A stretch of 64,000 nt of DNA from WTAW01 sp964406575 (lineage in GTDB: Bacteria; Acidobacteriota; Aminicenantia; Aminicenantales; Aminicenantaceae), in contig CAYOSH010000001.1 in the NCBI GenBank assembly GCA_964406575.1, positions 124,001 through 188,000 on the forward strand. The letters are read 5' to 3'. The notes beneath the pieces are model-generated. The model saw nothing but the letters and a program-made list of their open reading frames with translations, had not been told where the DNA came from and did no database searches. Shown here piece by piece: positions 9,146 through 17,385 of this stretch (the first letter of the stretch is position 1; each line of letters opens with the position of its first letter). The position numbers and the translations under genes are program-made.

Positions 9146-9517
9146 TTATTTACGTTTGGCCGTCCAATCCCCGCTGCCGAAGTCTCCTATGGTGACGGCG
9201 CCGGTCATGGTGTCGCCCTCAACGGTTCCCTTATAGGTCATCGTCATATCGCCACGGGGAGTGCTTAGGGAGATCGTCCATTCGATCGCGTTCCCTTTGA
9301 TCGTCCCTTCTCCGGTTGTTTCCTCTCCTTGGCGTCCTTCCATGGTGACCGTGATTTTTTCTCCATCCTGTTCAAAACTAACTGCCCGGATCCTCTCGCC
9401 TCTTTGAGTCACAACTGTCATTTCCCAATCACCCGTCACGTCCACATCCTTGGCACCCACGAATCCAATCAAAAGGATGACGAGTGCAAATGCTACGATA
9501 AAATAGGTTTTAGTCAT
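9146..9517 (-). CDS. small secreted beta-rich protein, unknown function
   Basis: A 123-residue protein with a signal peptide (about 1-22, FVGAKD cleavage region) followed by about 100 residues of regularly alternating short beta strands (VTGDWEMTVVTQRGE, KITVTMEGRQGEE, MTMTYKGTVEGDTMTGAV). The pattern, including the final GDWTAKRK, is like small lipocalin-type or extracytoplasmic proteins frequent in Acidobacteria. I can name no function. It appears monocistronic and has a purine-rich ribosome site before the ATG at 9517. Confidence 0.7.
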   Translation of the reverse strand: MTKTYFIVAFALVILLIGFVGAKDVDVTGDWEMTVVTQRGERIRAVSFEQDGEKITVTMEGRQGEETTGEGTIKGNAIEWTISLSTPRGDMTMTYKGTVEGDTMTGAVTIGDFGSGDWTAKRK

Positions 9518-9951
9518 GTTTCCTCTCCTAGTGAAGAATCAAGATAAAATAATAAGATAAAATAATAGCAATATTTCATAAGAGTTATATTTTACTCTTA
9601 TTGGATACCAATTCCCCCTTTTTTCTTCCAAAAATTGATTGAAAGAATTCGGAATTTAAAATTGAATGAAACCTTATCCCCCACAATTCAGATCGCAAAG
9701 AAGGCATTTTACGATTCTTGCTTTGATTTTGTGTGTGAACGCGGCCATTTCTGGGAAAGGGAAAAAACTGACATTTTTGCAGATGAGGCGGGTCGAGTGA
9801 GAGATCGCAACCGGCTGCGCGTTGAGGTGAAGGCATTAAGCAAAGTCCATGTCCAGGCTTGAAAAAGGCCGACCTTTACTTTTCCTGAGATATCCTTGAC
9901 AATCCCTGTTGACTTTATTTAAATATACCCTCCAGAAAAGGAGAGAAATAC
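9518..9951. other. divergent intergenic region, no supported gene
   Basis: AT-rich stretch between the secreted-protein gene (minus) and the respiratory operon (plus). Short frames on both strands overlap each other here but lack ribosome sites and protein-like composition. The only element I support is the promoter at 9896-9924. Confidence 0.6.
9896..9924 (+). promoter_or_regulatory. candidate sigma-70 promoter of the Sdh/bc operon
   Basis: A perfect TTGACA (9896-9901), a 17-base spacer and TTAAAT (9919-9924, 4 of 6 matches to TATAAT) precede the first gene by 27 bases. A GGAGAG ribosome site lies at about 9940. The position fits transcription of the 9952-14506 operon. Confidence 0.55.
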
Positions 9952-10260
9952 ATGTTTGTGTGGGTCTTTCATCGTGTCTCAGGTCTCATGCTCATTGTCC
10001 TCCTCGGGATCAAATTTTTAACATCCTTTTTTTTGATGACAAAGGAGCAGAAACCGGATTGGGCGCTTGTGCTCCATACGAATCCCTTGACCGACACGCT
10101 GTTGATTATAGGTATCGTGTTCCATGCCCTCTACGGGCTGAGGACAGTGATCATCGATTGCGGCGTGAAGAAGGAAAAATTGCTTTTCTGGGTTTTTACC
10201 TCTGTGGGGATCGCCCTGAGCGCTCTACTCCTGATTGTTTATTTCACCAGGAACTACTGA
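9952..10260 (+). CDS. sdhC: succinate dehydrogenase/fumarate reductase membrane anchor (SdhC-like)
   Basis: A 102-residue protein with three membrane helices. It begins with WVFHRVSGLMLIVLL, matching the quinone-site His-Arg-x-Ser-Gly motif of SdhC-type anchors. HALYGLRTVIID (about 72-83) carries the second family motif and a likely heme-ligand His. It would anchor the flavoprotein and Fe-S subunits and exchange electrons with the membrane quinone. It is the only anchor in the operon; with about 100 residues it is short, so the complex may use two copies or have a partner elsewhere. The next gene starts immediately after its stop. Confidence 0.82.
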   Translation: MFVWVFHRVSGLMLIVLLGIKFLTSFFLMTKEQKPDWALVLHTNPLTDTLLIIGIVFHALYGLRTVIIDCGVKKEKLLFWVFTSVGIALSALLLIVYFTRNY

Positions 10261-11958
10261 ATGTTAAGTCATGACATCCTGATCGTCGGGGGTGGGCTGG
10301 CTGGACTTTCAGCAGCCCTGTCCAGCGACCCCGCTCTTTCTGTGGCTGTGATCTCCAAGGTCCACCCACTGCGTTCGCATTCTGTGGCCGCACAGGGAGG
10401 AATCAACGCGGCATTGGGGAATAATCCGGATGGCAAGGACGACAGCTGGGAGCGGCATGCCTTTGATACGATCAAGGGAAGCGACTACCTCGCTGACCAG
10501 GACTCTGTTGAGCTCATGTGCCGGGAAGCGATACCGACCATATACGAGTTGGAGCACATGGGCGTTCCGTTCAGCCGTTTTCCCGGCGGAGTCATTGCTC
10601 AGAGACCCTTTGGAGGGGCCGGCTTCCCCCGCACGTGTTATGCGGCGGACAGAACCGGTTTGGTCATCCTGCACACACTCTATGAGCAGTCGATACGGCA
10701 GAATATCCATTATTACAACGAATGGCTGGTCACCCGACTCGTTGTAAAGGACGGCAGGTGTCTCGGAGTTGTCGTCTATAACTTGGAAAACGCTGAATTT
10801 ATTCCGGTCCGGGCCAAAGCTGTCGTTTTTGCAACGGGAGGATATGGCCGCGTCTACATGAAGACCACAAATGGTTTCATCAATCACGGCAGTGGGATCG
10901 GAGTCGCTTACCGCGCCGGAGTGCCGTTGAAGGACCTGGAGTTTGTCCAGTTCCATCCCACATCTCTCTACAGAAAAAACATTCTTATCACAGAGGGTGC
11001 AAGGGGGGAGGGAGGATACCTGGTGAACAATAAGGGCCGCAGGTTTATGGAGGACTATGCGCCCAATTCCATGGAACTCTCTCCGCGGGATATCGTTGCC
11101 CGTTCTATCCAGATGGAGATTGACAAGGGGTACGGGTTTGACAATCAATATGTGCACTTGGATCTCAGGCATCTGGGCGCCGCAAAGATCAAAAAGCGGC
11201 TCCCCGGGATTCGTGAGATCTGCATCAATTTTGCTGGGCTTGACCCCATAGACACGCCCATTCCCATCCAGCCTGCCCAGCACTATTCCATGGGCGGGAT
11301 CGATGTCGAAAAAGACTGCGCCTCGCCTGTCGAAGGATTCTATGCGGCGGGGGAGTGCGCCTGTGTGAGCGTGCATGGAGCCAACCGGCTGGGCGGTAAT
11401 TCACTGCTAGAAACTGTGGTTTTCGGCAAGATTGCGGGAAAGTCGGCATCCGAGTATGTGAAGGGTGCCAGCAGTGCAGAGGGAGCCGAAAAAGAACTTC
11501 TCGATGTGGCGTTAAATTTCAAGAAAAGGGTGGAGACCTGGAGGAAAAGAGAAACAGGAGAAAAATTTTACATCCTGATGAACCGCTTGAAAATCCTGAT
11601 GAATGAGAAGGTCGGCTTATTCAGGAATAAAGACGAGCTCACACAATGCCTTGAGACTATCCAAGAGCTGCGTGAGGGCTATGACCATGTGTACATATCC
11701 GGCCCTTGTCTCCGCTTCAGCCAGGAGCTGGTGAACATCATCGAGTATGAGAGCATGCTCGACCTGGCTGAGGTGATCACTCTCGGGGCATTGAACAGAG
11801 AAGAAACGAGGGGCTCTCACTACCGTCTTGATTTTGAGAAACGGAACGACGTTGAGTGGCTCAAACACACGCTGATCACCTGGAAAGAGAAGAAGCCAGA
11901 GATCAGTTACAAGGATGTGAATATCAGCAAGTACGAACCCGTCGAAAGAAAGTATTGA
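10261..11958 (+). CDS. sdhA: succinate dehydrogenase/fumarate reductase flavoprotein subunit
   Basis: A 565-residue FAD protein. The N-terminal dinucleotide motif is ILIVGGGLAGLSAAL (about 6-20), the FAD-linking His lies in RSHSVAAQGGINAALGN, and active-site segments are HPTSLY, ITEGARGEGG and QHYSMGGI. It interconverts succinate and fumarate in the cytoplasm, passing electrons via the Fe-S subunit to quinone. Direction (Sdh or Frd) cannot be decided from sequence. The ATG abuts the previous stop, and the Fe-S gene begins one base after this gene's stop, so the three genes are tightly coupled. Confidence 0.95.
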   Translation: MLSHDILIVGGGLAGLSAALSSDPALSVAVISKVHPLRSHSVAAQGGINAALGNNPDGKDDSWERHAFDTIKGSDYLADQDSVELMCREAIPTIYELEHMGVPFSRFPGGVIAQRPFGGAGFPRTCYAADRTGLVILHTLYEQSIRQNIHYYNEWLVTRLVVKDGRCLGVVVYNLENAEFIPVRAKAVVFATGGYGRVYMKTTNGFINHGSGIGVAYRAGVPLKDLEFVQFHPTSLYRKNILITEGARGEGGYLVNNKGRRFMEDYAPNSMELSPRDIVARSIQMEIDKGYGFDNQYVHLDLRHLGAAKIKKRLPGIREICINFAGLDPIDTPIPIQPAQHYSMGGIDVEKDCASPVEGFYAAGECACVSVHGANRLGGNSLLETVVFGKIAGKSASEYVKGASSAEGAEKELLDVALNFKKRVETWRKRETGEKFYILMNRLKILMNEKVGLFRNKDELTQCLETIQELREGYDHVYISGPCLRFSQELVNIIEYESMLDLAEVITLGALNREETRGSHYRLDFEKRNDVEWLKHTLITWKEKKPEISYKDVNISKYEPVERKY

Positions 11959-11959
11959 G

Positions 11960-12685
11960 ATGAACGTTTTGTTCAAGATATTCCGGTTCGACCCGCGGCA
12001 GGACGAACACCCTTACTTTCAGGAATATTCCTATGAGACCGAAGACAGCAAATCCGTGCTGGAAGCCTTGATGGAGATCAGGAATGTGCAGGACTGCAGT
12101 CTGAGTTTCCGGTACAGTTGCCGTGAGGCCATATGCGGCTCTTGTGCAATGGTGATCAATGGAAATTTCGACCTGGCCTGCCGCATGGAGTTGGAATCTC
12201 TCGATTCTTCCCTGATCGTTATCGAGCCGCTGCCAAACCTGGAAATCCAGAAGGATCTGGTGGTGGATATGGATCCTTTCTGGGAGGCTCTGTCTAAGAT
12301 CGAGCCTTACCTCCATTCGGAAGGCGACGTTCCGGACAAGGGGCACAGGATCGATGACAAAGACATCGACAAAATTTTCCAGTATGTCAACTGTATCCTC
12401 TGCGGATGCTGTTTCAGCGCCTGCCCTGTGGTTTCTCGGCGAGAGAGTTACTTGGGCCCGGCCGCTTTGGCCAAGCTCTACAGGTTCGTCAAAGACCCAA
12501 GGGATAAAAGGCCTTTCCGGAACTGGTCCCGGGTCAATACGGAGGGAGGGGCATGGGGCTGTCACACCATATTCAAGTGTAATGAAGTCTGCCCCAAGGA
12601 TGTGCGTCCTGCTGACGGGATCGAGGCCCTGCGCAGGAAACTTGTGGCAGGGAAAATAAAGGGCCTCTTTAAATTCAAACGATGA
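11960..12685 (+). CDS. sdhB: succinate dehydrogenase/fumarate reductase iron-sulfur subunit
   Basis: A 241-residue protein with an N-terminal plant-type [2Fe-2S] domain (SCREAICGSCAM, about 53-64, and a later Cys in FDLACRM) and a C-terminal ferredoxin-like domain. CILCGCCFSACPV supplies the first cubane cluster; CHTIF plus CNEVCPKDV supply the remaining ligands. It relays electrons between the flavoprotein and the membrane anchor. It overlaps the Rieske gene start by four bases. Confidence 0.95.
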   Translation: MNVLFKIFRFDPRQDEHPYFQEYSYETEDSKSVLEALMEIRNVQDCSLSFRYSCREAICGSCAMVINGNFDLACRMELESLDSSLIVIEPLPNLEIQKDLVVDMDPFWEALSKIEPYLHSEGDVPDKGHRIDDKDIDKIFQYVNCILCGCCFSACPVVSRRESYLGPAALAKLYRFVKDPRDKRPFRNWSRVNTEGGAWGCHTIFKCNEVCPKDVRPADGIEALRRKLVAGKIKGLFKFKR

Positions 12686-13131
12686 AGATCAAACATTCGC
12701 TCTTTACAAGACGACAGTTTCTGAATGGGCTTTTTGGGGGGTGGATCACAGCTCTTCTGGTTACATTTGTCTATCCGGTCATAAAATTCATATTCCCTCC
12801 CTATAAGGAGCCTGATGAAGTCATTCTCCCTTTTTCAGATTTTGAGGGGATGGCTCCTGGGACTGTGAAAAATTATGCCTGGGGAGGTAAACCGGGAATC
12901 CTTAAGAAGAATGAAGATGGCAGCTACATCGCTTTTGTCGGGGTGTGCACTCATCTGGATTGCAATGTGTCCTATCTCCCCGACCAAAAGAAGTTTTTTT
13001 GTGCCTGCCACGAGGGCTGGTATGACGAGTTCGGGATCAACATCGGTGGCCCCCCACCCTCGCCTTTACGCCGGCTTTTTGTCGAGATCGTGCCTCCGGA
13101 TCTGATCATAAAGAGAGAGGGAGTGAAGTGA
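12682..13131 (+). CDS. qcrA: Rieske iron-sulfur protein of a bc-type complex
   Basis: A 149-residue protein with an N-terminal membrane helix (about 15-36, after FTRRQFLNG, a possible Tat-like motif) and a Rieske fold. Cluster box 1 is CTHLDC and box 2 is CACHEG. The metal ligands C-H and C-H are all present, but box 2 differs from the usual CPCHGS: the Ser that hydrogen-bonds the cluster in high-potential Rieske proteins is not there. This suggests a lower-potential centre suited to menaquinol; that is inference. It is directly coupled to the cytochrome b gene (4-base overlap). Confidence 0.9.
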   Translation: MKIKHSLFTRRQFLNGLFGGWITALLVTFVYPVIKFIFPPYKEPDEVILPFSDFEGMAPGTVKNYAWGGKPGILKKNEDGSYIAFVGVCTHLDCNVSYLPDQKKFFCACHEGWYDEFGINIGGPPPSPLRRLFVEIVPPDLIIKREGVK

Positions 13132-14204
13132 ATATTAAGAAGTTGGGAGCAGGATTTCAGGCATGGCTCGATGACCGTTTTGGCCTTTCTGGAATCGCAC
13201 AATTCCTCAAAGAGAAGCCTGTCCCCCAACACAAACACTCCATCTGGTATTATACTGGGAGCGCTATCCTCATTTTTTTCACCATTCAGATCATAACTGG
13301 GTTCATGCTCATTCTCTACTACAGGCCCACTCTGGAGGAAGCGAATGCCAGCGTGGCCAGGGTCATGACGGAAGTCCCGCTGGGATGGATCATCCGGTCG
13401 GTGCACAGTTGGTCGGCCACCTTCATGATCGCCTTTGTGTTTGTTCACCTCATCAGCATCTGGGTCACCAAATCTTACCGCGAACCGCGGGAGATCACCT
13501 GGATGAGCGGGGTTCTTCTCCTTGCCTGTTCTCTGTTCTTCGGCTTTACGGGCTATCTTTTGCCCTGGGATGACCTCTCCCTCTCGGCGACAAAGGTGGG
13601 GACAGATATTCCTCGCTCGATACCGGTTGTGGGACTTTGGGTGACCAAGCTTCTCCGCGGAAGCGAAGATGTGACCGGGGATACACTGACACGTTTCTTT
13701 GGGATACACGTCTGTATTCTTCCGATATTCCTCGTTCTCCTCCTTGCCATCCACATCTATCTCATCCAGAAAAAGGGCATGAGTGTTCCCGTCGAGGCTG
13801 AAACCCGTGGAGAAGACGTGCGCACCATTCCCTTTTGGCCGAATTTTGTCTTTCGGGAGATGGTCGTCTGGCTCGTTCTTGTGGGGGTCCTCTTCTCTGT
13901 CGCTGTTTTTTTACCCCCATCGCTGGATAAGCCGGCTGATCTGATGGCGGCAGCGCCGGAGGGAGTAAAACCTGAATGGTATTTTCTCTTTCTGTTCCAG
14001 ACTCTCAAGATCGTCCCCCCTAAGATTCTCTTTGTGAACGGAGACACAGTGGCGGTGCTGCTGATGCTGGTGGCCGGTGTTCTTTTTTTCCTTTTGCCCA
14101 TCATCGATAACAAACCTTTAGAGAGGAAGGGTAAAATCATCACGGTCTTGGCCTATGCGCTGGTTGCGTATGCCTTGATCATGTCGGTTTGGAGTCTTCT
14201 GTGA
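13128..14204 (+). CDS. qcrB: cytochrome b, fused b6/subunit IV type
   Basis: A 358-residue integral membrane quinol oxidase subunit with about eight helices. Heme ligands appear as HSWSATFMIAFVFVH (13 residues between His) and HVCILPIFLVLLLAIH (14 residues between, the b6-type spacing). The Qo-site motif PEWYFLF is present, so the N-terminal b6-like and C-terminal subunit-IV-like parts are in one chain. The GTG start overlaps the Rieske stop. No cytochrome c1 or f gene follows; the electron acceptor is not encoded here. Confidence 0.93.
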   Translation: MNIKKLGAGFQAWLDDRFGLSGIAQFLKEKPVPQHKHSIWYYTGSAILIFFTIQIITGFMLILYYRPTLEEANASVARVMTEVPLGWIIRSVHSWSATFMIAFVFVHLISIWVTKSYREPREITWMSGVLLLACSLFFGFTGYLLPWDDLSLSATKVGTDIPRSIPVVGLWVTKLLRGSEDVTGDTLTRFFGIHVCILPIFLVLLLAIHIYLIQKKGMSVPVEAETRGEDVRTIPFWPNFVFREMVVWLVLVGVLFSVAVFLPPSLDKPADLMAAAPEGVKPEWYFLFLFQTLKIVPPKILFVNGDTVAVLLMLVAGVLFFLLPIIDNKPLERKGKIITVLAYALVAYALIMSVWSLL

Positions 14205-14506
14205 AAACACACGCGAATAAGATTTTGCTGTCTCTGTTTTTAGGTGTTCTCTGCTTTGGCCTTTTTTCGGTTAATTTCGGATGGGCGCAAGAGATCGAAC
14301 AGATACAGAAGACCCGGCCCGGAGAGAATGCGGCTGAAAACATGATCGTACCCGCACCCAAAAATATCAAAGAAGCTATTGCCATTTATGTCTTTTTGGG
14401 ATGGATGTGGCTGTCCATTTTCGTCCTGGTTTACATTCTCCGGCAGAAGATCAAAGAACTCGACCGCATCCATAAGCTCAAATTCTTCTCCTCCCACAAA
14501 AGCTAG
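14201..14506 (+). CDS. small membrane protein (CcmD-like) of the bc operon
   Basis: A 101-residue protein starting at a GTG that overlaps the cytochrome b stop; GGAG lies at correct spacing. A signal-like helix (about 8-28) is followed by a short periplasmic linker and a second helix (about 61-85, IYVFLGWMWLSIFVLVYILR) with a positively charged tail. The second half resembles CcmD-type small proteins, but no CxxCH or other cofactor motif is present, so it is not a cytochrome c1. Probably an accessory subunit of the preceding complex. Confidence 0.6.
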   Translation: MKTHANKILLSLFLGVLCFGLFSVNFGWAQEIEQIQKTRPGENAAENMIVPAPKNIKEAIAIYVFLGWMWLSIFVLVYILRQKIKELDRIHKLKFFSSHKS

Positions 14507-14540
14507 ATCACCCCAATTCCACCTCTTGACATCTCAATCA

Positions 14541-14555
14541 CACACCTGTGGTGTG
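14541..14555. repeat. palindrome CACACC-TGT-GGTGTG
   Basis: Perfect 6-base arms around a 3-base centre, between the end of the bc operon and radC. It has no following T-run. It could be an operator for radC or a transcript-end hairpin; nothing else discriminates. Confidence 0.35.
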
Positions 14556-14625
14556 CAGAGAATACAAATTATTTACTTAATGTGTGAATTTTGCTGGAGC
14601 TGGTTCGTTATTGTCATTGAGAGCC

Positions 14626-15372
14626 ATGACTGTCGAAAGAAAAAAAATCCGCATATCCCGAAAGCCGAAGGACGGACATCGCTGGAGACTCAGGGAAAAA
14701 TTCCTCACCGGAGGACTGCAGGGTTTTTTGGATTATGAGATCGTCGAGCTTTTGCTCACTCTGGGGACACCCCGTCGGGATTGTAAGGAGCAGGCAAAAG
14801 AAGCCATGCAGAAGTTCAAGGTCTTAAGGCGTGTTTTGGAGGCGGATGAGGAGGAGCTCCAGGAGATCAACGGGATCGGGGCGCACAATGTTTTTGGGAT
14901 CCGGCTCGTCCAGGAAGTCTCCCGTCGGTTTCTCAAGGAAAAAATGCTGAGCAGGCCTGCGTGTCATTCTTCGAAAGAAGTCTTTGATTATCTCTATCAT
15001 TCTTTGAGGGATGCAAAAACAGAACGATTCAAAGTCCTTTTTCTGGATGCCAAAAACTATATCCTCGAAGAAAGGACCTTCTTTGAAGGGACGGTGGATT
15101 CCAGCGCCGTTTACCCTCGGGAAGTGATCAAAGCTGCTGTGCGGGTCGGCGCGTCCTCTCTTATTTTTGTCCACAACCACCCCTCGGGTGATCCAGAGCC
15201 TTCGGAAAGCGATAGAGAGATCACCAAAGAACTGATTTTCGCCACAAACCTTATGCAGATCAAAGTTCTCGACCATATCATCATCGGGAATAACCGCTAC
15301 TTCAGTTTTGCCGATCAGGGACTCATCGAGGAGTATGAGCTTTGTCTGAAAAATTTTCGAAGTCGACTGTAA
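14626..15372 (+). CDS. radC: RadC/JAB-domain DNA repair-type protein
   Basis: A 248-residue RadC family protein. The N-terminal helix-hairpin-helix-like part includes LLTLGTPRRDCK and LQEINGIGAHNVFGIRL. The C-terminal JAB/MPN domain has the metallo-motif HNHPSGDPEPSESD (about 177-190) with the upstream catalytic-type Glu in YPREVIKAA. The role of RadC is unsettled; the JAMM residues suggest metal-dependent hydrolase activity. I chose the ATG at 14626 (MTVERKKIRISRKP); an upstream GTG at 14584 would add 14 residues without family character. Confidence 0.88.
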   Translation: MTVERKKIRISRKPKDGHRWRLREKFLTGGLQGFLDYEIVELLLTLGTPRRDCKEQAKEAMQKFKVLRRVLEADEEELQEINGIGAHNVFGIRLVQEVSRRFLKEKMLSRPACHSSKEVFDYLYHSLRDAKTERFKVLFLDAKNYILEERTFFEGTVDSSAVYPREVIKAAVRVGASSLIFVHNHPSGDPEPSESDREITKELIFATNLMQIKVLDHIIIGNNRYFSFADQGLIEEYELCLKNFRSRL

Positions 15373-15538
15373 AAAGCGTTGAAGAACAGAGAATTGATTT
15401 TCTCCATCGCACAATGGGACACTTCTAATGCTATTGAGTATTTGCGTCATTGCCGATTCGGGAATGGAGGCGAATGAGAAGTAAAATTTGTAAATTTCGA
15501 GACGGGCCAGTAAACTAGGGCTGAGGAGGTCATAAAAG

Positions 15539-17176
15539 ATGAAACCGATAGAGGAGATCGCGGCAAAGATTGGAATAGACAAAAAGAATTTGCAGATGTA
15601 CGGAGACTACAAGGCAAAACTTTTTCCAGACAGGATAAAAGTTGAAGGACAGAAGAGGGGAAAATTGATCTTGGTGACTGCCATGTCTCCCACTCCCGCA
15701 GGAGAGGGCAAGACCACCACCTCCATCGGTTTGGCGGATGCGTTCAACCGCCTCGGAAAAAAGGCAACGGCTTCTCTCCGGGAACCGTCTCTTGGGCCTG
15801 TCTTCGGCATGAAAGGCGGAGCCACCGGCGGGGGGGCCGCGTGTGTGTTGCCGCAGGATGAGATCAACCTTCACTTCACCGGAGACCTTCATGCGATCAC
15901 ATCGGCCCACAATCTGCTGTCTGCCATGGTGGACAACCGGCTCCATTTTGATGGGGCCTGCGGGCTTTTGGATAGCCGAACCATCACCTGGAAAAGGGTT
16001 TTGGACATAGACGACCGGGTTCTCAGAGAAGTGATCGTCGGTATCGGAGGGCCTCTCAGAGGCCTCGCGCGCGAGACGGGTTTTGATATTACGGCTGCAT
16101 CGGAAGTCATGGCGATCTTGTGCCTTTCTAAAGATTTAGAGGACCTGAAGAAAAGGCTCGGGAATATCCTCGTCGGCTACGCGCCTGATACAAAACCTGT
16201 CTTTGCCCGGGATCTTAAGGCCAACGGCGCCATGACGGCCCTGTTGAAGGACGCCATAAAACCCAACCTTGTCCAGACCAAGGAAGGCACCCCCGTATTT
16301 ATCCATGGGGGTCCCTTCGCCAACATCGCCCATGGGACGAGCTCCATAATTGCCGCAGACTTAGCTTTGAAGCTATCGGATTATGTTGTCACGGAGTGTG
16401 GTTTTGGCTCGGAGCTGGGAGCGGTCAAATTTTTTGATATCGTCGTGCGTGAAGGGCACATCCCTCCCCCCGATGCCTGTGTCCTGGTAGCCACTGTTCG
16501 GTCTCTCAAATATCACGGGGGCGTGGAACGGGACGAGTTGGAAACCGCAAATATCCCGGCTGTAGAAGAGGGGTTTGTCAACCTCCAGAAACACATCGCA
16601 AACCTGCGCTTTTTTGGTGTTCCTTTTGTAGTCGCCCTGAACAGATTTTTTTCAGATACAGAAGGCGAGATCGAAAAAGTCATGGAGCTGTGCCTGAAAG
16701 AAGGCGTGCGCTGCGCACTGAGCGAGGTTTACAGCAAAGGCGGCGAAGGGGGGATCGTGCTGGCCAATGAAGTGCTCCAGGCCATCGAAAAGGATGAACA
16801 CAGCTTCCGGCATCTCTATCCGTTGGAGATGCCTCTCGTCGAAAAGATCGAAGTCGTTGCCAAAAAGATGTTTGGCGCGGATGCGGTGGCCATGGAGGGG
16901 AAAACGCGCAGAAAAATACGGCGGATAGAAAAAGACGGATTCCAGCAACTTCCCGTCTGCATTGCGAAGACACAATACTCACTCTCTGATGATGACCAGG
17001 CGTTGGGAAGGCCCGAGGGTTTCACAATGATCGTCACGGATGCTTCGCTGAGCGCTGGAGCTGGATTTGTGGTGGTTTACTGCGGGGATATCATGACTAT
17101 GCCGGGCTTGCCTAAAATTCCGGCTGCAGAGAAAATAGACATCACCCCTGAGGGCCGAATCACCGGTCTCTCTTAG
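15539..17176 (+). CDS. fhs: formate-tetrahydrofolate ligase
   Basis: A 545-residue enzyme making 10-formyl-THF from formate, THF and ATP. The P-loop TPAGEGKTTTSIGLADAF (about 57-74) is the hallmark, followed by REPSLGPVFGMKGGATGGG, also diagnostic. Slightly shorter than the usual 555-560 residues but complete at both ends. GAGGAG precedes the ATG. It stands alone between radC and thiolase; no folD, mthfr or CO-dehydrogenase genes are in the window, so it cannot be assigned to acetogenesis from this evidence. Confidence 0.97.
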   Translation: MKPIEEIAAKIGIDKKNLQMYGDYKAKLFPDRIKVEGQKRGKLILVTAMSPTPAGEGKTTTSIGLADAFNRLGKKATASLREPSLGPVFGMKGGATGGGAACVLPQDEINLHFTGDLHAITSAHNLLSAMVDNRLHFDGACGLLDSRTITWKRVLDIDDRVLREVIVGIGGPLRGLARETGFDITAASEVMAILCLSKDLEDLKKRLGNILVGYAPDTKPVFARDLKANGAMTALLKDAIKPNLVQTKEGTPVFIHGGPFANIAHGTSSIIAADLALKLSDYVVTECGFGSELGAVKFFDIVVREGHIPPPDACVLVATVRSLKYHGGVERDELETANIPAVEEGFVNLQKHIANLRFFGVPFVVALNRFFSDTEGEIEKVMELCLKEGVRCALSEVYSKGGEGGIVLANEVLQAIEKDEHSFRHLYPLEMPLVEKIEVVAKKMFGADAVAMEGKTRRKIRRIEKDGFQQLPVCIAKTQYSLSDDDQALGRPEGFTMIVTDASLSAGAGFVVVYCGDIMTMPGLPKIPAAEKIDITPEGRITGLS

Positions 17177-17294
17177 GGTCTGATCATTCTCCGGCGCACA
17201 TCTTGCATTGTGTTTGATTTTTTCGTGCTTAAGGAGAATATAAACCAGCAAAAGCGAGAAAATTAGCGCACGCAAAACGTTAAATCAAGATGGG

Positions 17295-17323
17295 TTTACA
17301 CTCTATATGAATTGTGATACAAC
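17295..17323 (+). promoter_or_regulatory. candidate sigma-70 promoter of the thiolase/HBD pair
   Basis: TTTACA (17295-17300, 5 of 6 to TTGACA), a 17-base spacer and TACAAC (17318-17323, 4 of 6 to TATAAT), 62 bases before the thiolase ATG. Spacing is ideal and the site is in the only non-coding gap before this pair. Confidence 0.45.
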
Positions 17324-17340
17324 TAAGTTCCAAATTGAGT

Positions 17341-17355
17341 GAATATCGAATATTC
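17341..17355. promoter_or_regulatory. palindrome GAATAT-CGA-ATATTC, possible operator
   Basis: Perfect 6-base inverted repeat around CGA located just downstream of the candidate -10 element and about 30 bases before the thiolase start. Position near the expected +1 is typical for a repressor operator, for example of a TetR-type fatty-acid regulator. No regulator gene is adjacent, so this remains a suggestion. Confidence 0.35.
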
Positions 17356-17385
17356 GCCAACCAAAAAGAGTGAAAGGATCAGGAT

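Noticed and set aside
9585..9862. Two overlapping opposite frames upstream of the respiratory operon
   Set aside because: Low-complexity, without ribosome sites, in a promoter region.
10309..11376. 355-codon open frame antisense to the flavoprotein gene
   Set aside because: It is the mirror of a strongly conserved sdhA, has no ribosome site and gives no recognisable protein.
11924..12565. 213-codon antisense frame over the Fe-S subunit gene
   Set aside because: It runs opposite to a clear sdhB with all cluster cysteines; no independent support.
12972..13754. 260-codon antisense frame over the Rieske and cytochrome b genes
   Set aside because: The composition is that of a reverse-complement shadow (His/Arg/Pro-rich) and the sense genes have complete motifs.
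14201..14506. Possible cytochrome c1 for the bc complex
   Set aside because: It lacks any CxxCH heme motif and is only 101 residues.
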